A DNA stretch of 64,000 bases, taken from the NCBI GenBank assembly GCA_914767715.1, contig OU612066.1, forward strand, positions 1,677,001 to 1,741,000. The letters run 5' to 3'. This DNA is from Membranipora membranacea (lineage: Eukaryota > Bryozoa > Gymnolaemata > Cheilostomatida > Membraniporidae). The position numbers were made by a program, and so were the translations under genes. This document shows positions 55,004 to 64,000 of this stretch, one piece after another. Each line of letters opens with the position of its first letter. Within the stretch, counting starts at the first letter, position 1. The notes beneath the pieces were generated by a model, which was not told the DNA's origin, made no database searches, and saw only the letters and a program-made list of their open reading frames with translations.

Positions 55004-55896
55004 ATATTATCTCGTATGTAAACAGTTTTTTGTAAGACAAAATAATCATGTTAGGGTGTTGATAACATTATGCTGAAGAAGTTGGAAAATTAAGAGGTAC
55101 AAAAGAGGGAAAGGAATAGAGAAAACTTTTACACATATTATATTATCTAGGATCCAGGGGTTAAGATGTAATAAACAAAAACAAATTCTGTTGTATAGTT
55201 ATATCAAAGATATGGCCAATACAAAGATCTAGATGTTAGGCAAAATGTTATATCCATTATTAATGAAATGTGAATAAAAACAAGGCAATTTATACATGCA
55301 TTTCACCTCATTTGATTGGTCATGTCACATGGCCTGATGGCATCAAAGCACTAGGCTTAGTGTAGATGACTATGGTCAACGGATTTTTGATAGATACAGT
55401 GCTCTGATGTCCGAACAGATTTAGCTGAGATAAATGTACCTTGGATGGGAATGTCCAACAACAATTAAAGCATTTCAGTGTTTAGTGGGTACAATGATTT
55501 GTTAACTTTGTTGAATCCTTCCCAAATCTTGAGACCAAGGCTCTATAAGAGAGCATGCTGCAGAAGATGATATTTTCGGATTGTCCTCTCTCTGTTACAG
55601 ATAGGACAACTTTATGCCTATTTATACTTATAATAATAACTAAACCAGGGAGTTTGGTCCCAAACACCCTGACTAAACTATTTATAATTGTGGTACATGC
55701 AAGGAAAAAAATCATCTTTGATACAACTATTACTTTACCAGAGTAGATCAATGGGGTGGGGAGAGGGTAACCATTAGAAGTTTAGCTTCTATTGTAATTT
55801 GGAGTAGTCACATACTGCATTCCTATTTTCATTCCATCACAAGTTGAAACTGCAAGCTTTTTGTCTGATAGAAACTGTGAATTAATTTACTGCTAC

Positions 55897-56147
55897 ATTA
55901 TGATGACTGTTTGGGAGCAGCTGTGGCGCAATGGGTAAGGCATGGGTCTCTGTGTTCAATTCCCGGCGTGTCATGGTGGTGTCAGGAAGAGCATCAAACC
56001 TCAAATGCTCCTGTGCCCCATGAGGATCCAGTCTGTAGACCTGTAATGATACCGAGACATAAAAACCAAGCATCATCATGGTTTCTCACACGGTATCGCA
56101 GGGTATCGAGACTTTAAATGGAAGCGAGTTTTTATTATGATGACTGT
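55897..56147 (+). mobile_element. Complete tRNA-derived SINE with target-site duplication
   Basis: The 223-bp body (55911-56133) starts TTGGGAGCAGCTGTGGCGCA. Its tRNA head has box A (TGGCGCAATGGGTAAGGC) and box B (TGTTCAATTCCCGG), followed by a unique tail ending in a T run. It is flanked by perfect 14-bp direct repeats ATTATGATGACTGT (55897-55910 and 56134-56147), the mark of LINE-mediated insertion. Intact duplications suggest a fairly recent event. Confidence 0.85.
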
Positions 56148-57135
56148 CATATTATGTCTCACTTTCTATTTGTTATCAGTTTGATCTTGTAAAGTATAAT
56201 AGTTTTTACATGCTGTCATTGTCTGTGTGACTGTTAAGTGACAGAACCTGTCCTTGTCCAACTCAATTTAGTCTTTCTTGACCAAAATACCAAAATAAAA
56301 TTAATGATAATCTCCAATTTAAAAAATTATTTAGTGCAATTTGATTTGTACACACTATTTGGAAATGAGACTGTACAAACCATTTGAAACAGTTTAAAGT
56401 ATTGTAATGGTTTTCCTAATCCCCCAATTAATTATGAAAACATATTATCAAAGTCTAGAAAGTCTGACAGGTACCAGAGCTTGACTCACCCTATTTCCCT
56501 ATTTGGTTTTACGCTGACAGAATTGAAAAATTCTTTGGAATTTTTGCAAAGATTAAAATATAAAAACACCATGTGTCTGTTTTTGTTCAAAATTTCTCAG
56601 TAACGTGCGCTTAATATGGGGTCAAAGGTTCCAGTGCCATATGGTTCGAAATATAATTTTAGACATCATGATTGGAAAAGTCCAGGTGAAACCACATGAT
56701 GGAGTAAAATGTAATTAATATACAAGAAAGTATTAATAATAATATTTGTTTTTGATTTTGTCACATACGATACTAAAACAATGAGTACGTTAATTATATT
56801 CACAACTAGATATCTTTGCTGTAACATCTTAGAACCTTCTTTTTGTTGTTGCTGGATAGTTACTCTAAAATTTAACTTTAATTATATGATTTCTAAGGCT
56901 GGAGGGAAAAGAGACTTGATATGGTCTGTCTTACACTTTCTAGTTGTGAAATTTTTGTAAATTTTATTTAAGTTCACTTCTGTTTTTTTTTTATTGTTTT
57001 GGCACAATTCAAAGATTATTGTCAATAAGTGTATAACAAAATTTTATAGCTCTGACACTGCCCATAGCTTGGGTTTATAGCTGTCCCTCTCATTTTCTTG
57101 TCACTTGACCCGAAACCTATAACCGGCTTATGAAT
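56148..57135. other. Non-coding interval between SINE and YR element
   Basis: AT-rich, without plausible exons; no repeats noticed. Confidence 0.5.
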
Positions 57136-57192
57136 ATAATTGTTCCTGAAGTCATGTGAGAAATCAGGCGAGAATGGTTTGGCACTTCAGTC
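57136..57192 (+). repeat. Left 57-bp direct repeat of the YR element
   Basis: It is identical to 59365-59421, starting ATAATTGTTCCTGAAGTC and ending GGCACTTCAGTC. Identity of the copies argues for recent mobilisation or homogenisation. Confidence 0.9.
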
Positions 57193-57730
57193 TTTGTCTT
57201 CAGTCTGGGTCTGTGCTTTACTTGAGGCCCCTCCTGAAAAACAATACGACATTTTCCTGGCGGATTTTACTTCATTCCCACCGTTAATCACAGATGCATC
57301 AACTTCTGTGGGTTTTGGAGGCGTCCGAGGAGACCAGTGGTTTTACGGATCCTGGCCTCAGCTTGCAGTGCCTAATATAGCAGTGCTGGAACTGTTCCCC
57401 ATAGTGATTGCTCTCCTGATGCTTCAGGAGTGTGTGGCCAACTGTTCCATTCGAGTGCTCACCGAAAACATGGCCCTGGTCGCCGTTATCAACAAGCTAT
57501 ACAGTAAGGAACCTGCTCTACGTAGGATGCTTCGTCACATTGCAAAGCTCTGCCTGAACAGGAATATTCACATCTCCGCATTCCATGTGAAAGGTGTGGA
57601 TAATATCGGTCCAGACCTTCTATCAAGAGGCAAAATAGAGAAATTTCGGCTTACATTTCCTGCTATGAGATCAGATCCAATAGTCATCCCCCACCATCTC
57701 GACCCAATCAACTCGGGTTTCATTACATGA
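57193..57730 (+). pseudogene. RNase H domain of the DIRS-like element (RT missing)
   Basis: The open frame covers an RNase H fold: first catalytic Asp in PPLITDASTSVGFGG, Glu in AVLELFPIVIALL, and the terminal part AFHVKGVDNIGPDLLSRG with the usual LSR motif. The third acidic position, normally Asp in a T-D-N-M-A-V pattern, is Glu here (VLTENMALVAVIN). No reverse transcriptase precedes it, so it cannot act alone. The apparent start within the 57-bp repeat is not a genuine start. Confidence 0.75.
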
Positions 57731-57884
57731 ATCTAACAAACAGTTATCGCAATGACGTATTAGTCGTCCCTTGTCAGCAGGGCATTTCTTCACATGTGGC
57801 GAGGGTTAAATTAGTTTCTTCTTGACCTTATAAATTAGGTATCGGTACATTTAATGATACATTCAATTCTTTCCTCTTCTTTTT

Positions 57885-58769
57885 GTAGAACTTGAAGAAG
57901 AAGTGGACAGACTGATCGGTGCGTCAGTATGCATGGCGTCTGTATGCATGGTGCCTGTAAAGATTTATGAAAAATATTTTAACAAATTCAAAAAGTTCTG
58001 TGATGGCATGGACCTTTCTTACCAGACAGAAGCCGGTAAATCTTCGTCGGTGGAGTTGTGGATTGCACATCCGAAGAAAGAGGGCCTTGCTTACAGTACA
58101 GTACTGACGCACATCTCCGCCCTACGCCATTCTTTTCGCAAGTTAGACCTAAAGGTATCCCTGGACTCAGAAAGACTCAAGATGCTGCTGAAAGGGTTTA
58201 GGAATGAGTCTACAGCAGGCACGAAAACTGCAGTGTCTTCCAGTCATCTTCTCAGACTTGACAGGGCAGCTGAAATACTTGCTCCTAGAGTTGCGTGCCA
58301 GTTTTGCTGCATGATGGCAGTAGCTTTTTACGGGTTTCTTCGACCATCAGAGTTTTGCACCACAGCTAGCTCCCATGCCCTTCTGTTCGGAGAAGTGCAT
58401 TGGTCAAAGGATAAAACATCCTGTCATTTAACTCTGAGGTCGTTCAAACGCTCTAAGACAGAGGCTAGGGTCAAACTTGTTGACAACTCCGGCGAACCCT
58501 TGAAACCAGTGCTGTTGCTACAGCAATACCTGGATTTGTTTGGGCATAAACTCCCTGAGTCACCACTCTTTGATGTTTCCGCCCAGGAGTTTGGGAAAAT
58601 ATTACAGTATGTAGCTGGTAGAGCGGGGATAAATTAAAAGCTCACACCGCACTGTTTCCGTCATGGAGGGGCTACTTGGGCTAGAAAGAGAGCATGGACT
58701 GCAGCTCAGATACAGGTTCACGGCAGGTGGAAACCAGATGCCTACTTAAGTTATATTAAACATAACTGA
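57885..58769 (+). pseudogene. Tyrosine recombinase of the DIRS-like element, interrupted by TAA
   Basis: The frame opens after a splice-acceptor-like tract (TTCTTTTTGTAG, 57873-57884) and includes an N-terminal SAM-like core-binding part (KKEGLAYSTVLTHISALRHS). The catalytic part has the first Arg in FYGFLRPSEF, HxxR in HCFRHGGATWA, H/W in VHGRWKPDAY and the Tyr in DAYLSYI. A TAA at 58635-58637 separates the first Arg from the HxxR block; beyond it the frame stays open to TGA at 58767-58769. All catalytic residues remain visible, so the damage is small. In DIRS-group elements this enzyme integrates the circular cDNA. Confidence 0.85.
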
Positions 58770-59364
58770 TACTTTATTGGGCTGTGTATTTGGCGAAAGG
58801 GAGTTCCGTTATATACTCCTCTCCTTTGATGCTAAATTTTCCTTTATTTAATAACACAGTACGGTGTTATAACTGGTAAAATTTACTAGCTTTAATCTGG
58901 CCTCAGCGCCTCATACTTAGTAGTTATCTTATCTTACCTTAAGCATTATCCTGTACCACGGCGCACCTTATAGCGAGTTCATGCAAATTTACTTATCTCG
59001 TCAGTTCGCGGGTTTTTCTCATCCCATTCATTCTAGACAACTGAAGTGACAAGTCGTCTTTTCACAATTCCCACCCTCCCGCCCTAAAATACTACCTTAC
59101 TGTTACTATATTTCTCAGTGTGTGAAAGCTGTGACTTGGGTGCATGTGTAGTTGGTGCTAAATTTCCCGCCTTTTCTAAAGTATCGAGGCCGAATTTCCT
59201 CCTATAAAGTTCTTGCCCTGCCCATGCTGTTCTCCAGCAACTTACTGTACTTACTTAAATGTTTATTTCTAACTTATTGGGGGTTAACCAGGAAATGGCG
59301 TATTAGTCGCCCCCTTCTATAGGGGAACCCCCAGCTATCTTGTTAATCATTGAGGTAAGAAAAA

Positions 59365-59421
59365 ATAATTGTTCCTGAAGTCATGTGAGAAATCAGGCGA
59401 GAATGGTTTGGCACTTCAGTC
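59365..59421 (+). repeat. Right 57-bp direct repeat of the YR element
   Basis: Exact copy of 57136-57192. The sequence before it (GGAAATGGCGTATTAGTCGC at about 59292) resembles GACGTATTAGTCGTCCC at about 57756 inside the element, possibly a second repeat class. Confidence 0.9.
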
Positions 59422-60888
59422 AGGATTTCACAACATTATAAATATGCCTCATGTCAAGTCAGGATATGCATCGGCGCTAAAAGATAATTTGGTTGATTGA
59501 TGAGGCATGAAAAAGGTAAATATGATAATCTATGTGACGCAGGTGTATAGGTGTACATGGGGACTACATGATCTTTTATGGATGCCTGAATTCATGTCAT
59601 GATGGTCAGGTGTGTGGAAACATCCTGTTTACTTTTCTTAAGGATAAGTAAACACTTAATTCTGTTTCATGTAATGGAGAATGAGATATCGAAATTGAGA
59701 ATAGCATATTTAATGCCAATTTTTCTTGCTAATTCTCATGAAATATATCAGCTCTATTGTATACTTATCTCACCTAGTCCTTAAAAGAGATCTACATAAA
59801 AAACTAAAAATTCACAAGATGAAAATTGTGTCTAGGGCCATATTGATAGCTTTGTCTACCAGGACTTGAATATTTTCACTGCGCTGCCTTGATGGTGAGA
59901 CATAGTGAGTCAAAGGATAAAGTTTATCAGACAATTTTCATGTATGAAAAATGTCTTGTTCTCTTGCTCAATTACTATCAATCTGTTTAGAAGCTGACAC
60001 TTATTCTGTTCAAGGACCAATTATGCTCAAGGGGGTGAATTAGGACTCATTTCACCTGCCAGCAGTCATCTTCCTTGGCAAGTTTTTCAGCAAACAAAGT
60101 CATGCATCAAATTCATGTAATTTGTAATAGGTCTGATAAACAAATCCATCGATGTATTAACATGATATACCGCCTTTTCAAATAATGCAGTAAATTACGT
60201 GATGCAAAAGCGTGATGAAAATCTATTCAGTATTACATGCAAATCACATTGTGTACAACAATGGATCACCTTTTTTGGGTGATTGTTTAGCATTGAATGA
60301 GAAATGTTTATGCTCATAACTTCTCTACTATTGAATTTATCATCAAACGCCACGATCAAAACCTCGGAAATACTCTCTAGTTTAATGGAAGCTGGCGTGT
60401 ATAACATGTTGTTTAACCTATTTTCAGTTTTTTGGCTGGAGAGGAGTGCATGTTTTGGACCAAATAAAGCTAGTTTAGTTACAGAAATCTCAAGATGTAA
60501 AGCCATGATCAATAATCGCTTCGATCAAAATCTAGACAATCTCCTGCTCTTCATCATGCTGACAACAAATTTGACTGACATCTTTCTGAATTTCTTGATT
60601 TCGGCTGGAAAATTTTGACCTAAATTAGTGAAAGTTTGTGTTATTATCTGTTACAGTTGTGACTACCAGGATCTGTAAGATGGTAAGATTATTGATGGAA
60701 GAGACAGTACAAGACCAAAATGGTATAATAAATTGGAAATTTTAGTTTCTGCATTATTGGGGTCGCATGTAATGAGTGGTCAGAAATGGCCCAATACCTA
60801 TTGCAAAAATCAATTTCAAGACTCGACGACAGGAGGCTTAAAAACATAAAGTTTCACTAAAATGTCACTCCACCAGTTAGTGCCATGC

Positions 60889-61352
60889 CATATGGTGAAA
60901 GCATAAACCAATCAAATACCTCAAAAACAAGGCACAGAGGGTTCAATTTAAAAAGGGTACTTTTTGCCCCAAAATGAACTTCCAGAGGTCACTGCGACTC
61001 AACGTCAAATATTTGGGAGGTTTCAACTAAGAAAATAACTATTAGACATGATCACCAATACAATATTAAAAAGTTTTAAAAGTATATCACGTTAAGATCT
61101 TGTCATATGATTAATTTAGCAATAATTGTAATGGAAATAATCATATTTGTTTATTGAATATTGGAGTAAGCTGATATATCGCTTTTTAATATTGTATTGG
61201 TGATGATGTTCGAAAGTTATTTTCACAGTTCAAACCTGCCAAATATTTGACGCTGAGTCACGGTGACCTCTGCGTGTTCATTTTAGGGCAAAAAGTGGGC
61301 CTTCTCTGTTGTATTATGAAGGTATTTTGATTAGTTTATGTTATTACCATAT
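60889..61352. mobile_element. Long imperfect inverted repeat (foldback/MITE-like)
   Basis: Left arm about 60889-61090 pairs with right arm about 61170-61352. Examples: ATCACCAATACAATATTAAA against TTTAATATTGTATTGGTGAT; CGTCAAATATTTGG against CCAAATATTTGACG; CCAGAGGTCAC against GTGACCTCTG; and outer ends TATGGTGAAAGCATAAAC against GTTTATGTTATTACCATA. Arms of about 190 bases with a short AT-rich centre and no reading frame fit a degenerate foldback element. Confidence 0.7.
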
Positions 61353-62079
61353 ATAATCCCTGCCGCTGATTTGTTGTACTATTGAAACCCATGTTGTAAT
61401 TAAAATTTATCTGACCCAAACTGAATTTTTTAATTGGGTCAAACTCAAGAGATCTTGTTGATATGTTGGCATCATTATGCCAAATGTCAAATGATTCTGA
61501 TTCAACTCTCCAGAACAGCTATATATAATGGAATATCCTCTCACCATTCTCACTAAATCAACTCATATTCACAACTGAAATCTAACTCTTACGTGTGTGT
61601 CACTCCAAATACTGGGGCCAAAAATGAAGTAAAGAAGAAACTGAATTCATTTTTCAATAAATGTAATGAGTTTATATTATCTTGATATAAATTATTATGA
61701 TATAAAGACTGGTGTAAAAAACACAGTTTTCTAAAATATTTTACAGTATCTGTTTGAGCTGAGATATTCTTGGTTGTGTATCTTCAGTCTTCACGCACAT
61801 TCCTCTCATATATATCTTGGCCAGTGCTCCCTCCTACACTGTCAGGATCTGAAAATTTGAAACAAAACAATTTTGATAAGGAATTGTGGGCAAAGCTAGA
61901 AATCAGACACCATAAAGAGAAGACGGCCTGTAATAAGTTTTGTTTCTCAAGGATATATTTCTCCAGAGCTGCTGCACAGTACATACACACGTTTTTTATG
62001 TAGTGGTTTTGCTTTTCAAAACATTAATGCAAATTGAAGAATCAGATTTGGCAATTTTTTCCTTTTTTTTATTTTTTCC

Positions 62080-62500
62080 TTGCTAGGCGAACATAACCGC
62101 GACAGACTTGAGAAAATACAAAGAGCAGCTCTGAAGATAATTTTTCCAGATTTAGAATACGATCATAGATTATCAGTCTTAGGCATCCCAAAACTCTGTG
62201 ATTTTCTTTTTGATATCTCTTATTCACATTTTCTGCGTATAGTGAATAATGAATCACATCCTCTTTTTAGTGAACTACTTTTCAACAAGAATTCCAGAAC
62301 ATCCTCTCGAGCTATACAAATTTTTCGGCCAAAACTCTGCAGGACTGAAAGGCGGAGAAAAGGCTTTTTTAATTTTTTCATGACCTATCATGACAACGGT
62401 CTAGTATATAAATAATTTTTAGTGTGTTGTTTTTACTATGCCATACCATCGCTCGCATTCTGTACCATCTGTCATAATGATTGAATGAATACAAATCAAA
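62080..62500 (+). mobile_element. 5'-truncated non-LTR retrotransposon (LINE) 3' end
   Basis: The open frame reads RDRLEKIQRAALKIIFPDLE, then YDHRLSVLGIPKLCDFLFDI and RRRKGFFNFFMTYHDNG, ending TAA at 62413-62415. 'LEKIQRxALKIIFPD…Y…L..LGIP.L' is the conserved C-terminal segment after the reverse transcriptase of Jockey/CR1/Rex-like LINEs. The element starts abruptly at about 62083 and carries an A-rich 3' region (ATCAAAAAATCAAAATC, about 62488-62504), as expected for a truncated insertion. Confidence 0.75.
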
Positions 62501-62504
62501 AAAT

Positions 62505-64000
62505 CAAAATCAGATGTCCCTTTCAACCAAACTGCCAGTCCGAAGCCAAAATTTTCATCTGATTTTACAGTCTCCACATTTATTTTAGCATTTTGTTTTT
62601 TCAAGGAAGTTCTTTGAAATTGATAGTGAACTATTCATGGGTTTGAACATGAAAACAAAACACGCAGCATCGTGTCTTGTGTCTATGGTTTTTGATTTTT
62701 GAATCTCGCAAAGCAATTTGTTTGTAGGAGTAGTGCACACTTGAGCATTGAGAGGATAACTTTACACAAAGATTGCATGCCTTTATTATTTATTACCTAT
62801 AAGGGATGGAAATTTCTATTATATTATTAATTATATTTTAGTTCCATCCACAAAATGGTGCATGCAATAGAACGTAAGTTTCCGATCATGATCTTGATGC
62901 CAAATCTAAATCTCCATGTTCTCTATTTAAAGAAGACTTGATCTTATGAATGATATCATTTCATGTCAGTTGTTGGATCGGATTAAAAGTTTTTGTTTTG
63001 TTTTTGTATCATATTTCAATCTCACACTTAATATTATATCATATTCAGCAGTCTCTTTAGACCCATTTTATTTTTCTGAACATTTGTATCATTAGGTGTT
63101 TGATAGATGTATATTAAATACGATGAGTTTATTATTGATCTATTTTTATATTAAAGAACAAACTTACCCTCACAAGAATGCAGCATTATATCAACCATGA
63201 TAATATTTAAGTCTGTTATGTTTATCAGCTTGGTGGATGACCTGGAGATGTGGTAGATATTACTGACCTGCCTCCTTCATATATCATCTATACTCCATGA
63301 GGTGATTTAGACTGGTAACTACCAGACAAAGCCGAAAAGATTTGTTTTTCCAAAAATGACTATCAGTTATTCCGAAGATGTGCCTAAATGATGTCAGGCC
63401 TACTTTTCCCTGGGTGGCATGAATGATAAATTGATCCACCAATTACCTTTAATATTGCTTAAATTAACTAATTAAATATTCAATATTGCAATCAGGAAGT
63501 AAATAGTCAGGTCTCCTCGTTATCTCCCTCTACATCTTAAATATTTGATGCAGAAGCATTTAGTATTAACTGAAAGAAGACTTGGTTGTTGAATCACCAT
63601 GTAATTTATGGATGCAAAAAAACAGGAATTTCATAAGAAATGAAGAAATTTTAGCAAAAAGTTCTGTTTGAACCTAGTCACTCAATTAAAATGTGAGAAG
63701 CTTCAAAATTATCATGTGATCTTGTTGTGATGAAACAAATTATGAAATTATTTAGGGTCACTCTATGTCATTTACTCTTCATTTAATGCAGCATTTTTTG
63801 AAAATTTTACTCAGTTTTTCCATAAAAACCTTTGATGCAAGCTGACAGGTTTCATTTATGCTCTCTAGAATAAAACTAGGCACAACAGATAAAGGATTCT
63901 TTTGTTCACCAATCGTGGAAACTATAAATACAATTGAATCTTATACAAGACTCACATTCAGTAAATTACAACAACAATACAACATTTGTTTATTTATTTA
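62505..64000. other. AT-rich non-coding end of window
   Basis: No exon, RNA gene or clear repeat was recognised on either strand. Confidence 0.5.

Larger units (their letters stand above)
57136..59421 (+). mobile_element. Deleted DIRS/Ngaro-like tyrosine-recombinase retroelement
   Basis: Two identical 57-bp direct repeats (57136-57192 and 59365-59421) bracket an RNase H reading frame and a tyrosine recombinase reading frame, in the order found in DIRS-group elements. Reverse transcriptase and gag, normally upstream of RNase H, are missing: RNase H begins directly after the left repeat. The copy is therefore an internally deleted, non-autonomous derivative. Direct rather than inverted repeats suggest the Ngaro type (split direct repeats) rather than DIRS1. 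Confidence 0.75.

Noticed and set aside
60195-60618. About 105-residue open frames on both strands
   Set aside because: Both strands are equally open, there are no splice signals or domain, and the composition is that of the surrounding non-coding DNA.

Overview
This is a eukaryotic, almost certainly invertebrate metazoan, nuclear DNA window. It is AT-rich, with GT-AG introns, AATAAA signals, tRNA-derived SINEs, LINE fragments, inverted-repeat elements and a tyrosine-recombinase retroelement. Two housekeeping genes identify a metazoan-type gene set: ribosomal protein eS17 (RPS17) and the translocon subunit SEC61G. There are no bacterial operons, CRISPR arrays or ribosome binding sites. I cannot name the species.

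Left part (1-9.2 kb): one large minus-strand gene runs off the left edge. Twelve exons with fully consistent splice phases were assembled. They encode at least about 1,230 residues: an N-terminal Dok/IRS-like PH domain, then a long disordered tail rich in Pro, Ser and acidic residues. The tail holds many Tyr motifs, two PPPY motifs and an internal (C/Y)D(S/T)HxAF repeat. It looks like a membrane-recruited docking or scaffold protein.

Next (12.3-17 kb): two plus-strand genes follow, a three-exon class I SAM-dependent methyltransferase and RPS17. In RPS17 the start codon sits alone at the end of exon 1, as in vertebrates. The intron 3/exon 4 boundary of RPS17 is tandemly triplicated, giving three near-identical splice acceptors of which only the last yields eS17.

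Middle (17-53 kb): this stretch is gene-poor. It holds a possible two-exon small gene (18.5-19.2 kb) and a plus-strand gene of unknown function whose small, phase-compatible exons span 20.6-52.1 kb. Inside its largest intron lies a compact same-strand gene at 37.0-38.5 kb. That nested gene has a CCAAT palindrome, a consensus TATA box, a tiny first coding exon and an AU-rich 3' region; it encodes a novel 74-residue protein. The rest is intronic or intergenic DNA with tandem repeats, a (TGTGC)38 array, a terminal-inverted-repeat element carrying a tRNA-like sequence, and other hairpin elements.

Right part (53-64 kb): SEC61G is complete in three coding exons. After it come a SINE with intact target-site duplications, a deleted DIRS/Ngaro-like element keeping only RNase H and tyrosine recombinase (with a nonsense codon, flanked by identical 57-bp direct repeats), a long imperfect inverted repeat and a 5'-truncated LINE. 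No coding sequence was recognised from 62.6 kb to the end.

All gene models come from reading splice sites, phase and protein similarity by eye. No transcript or database evidence was available.
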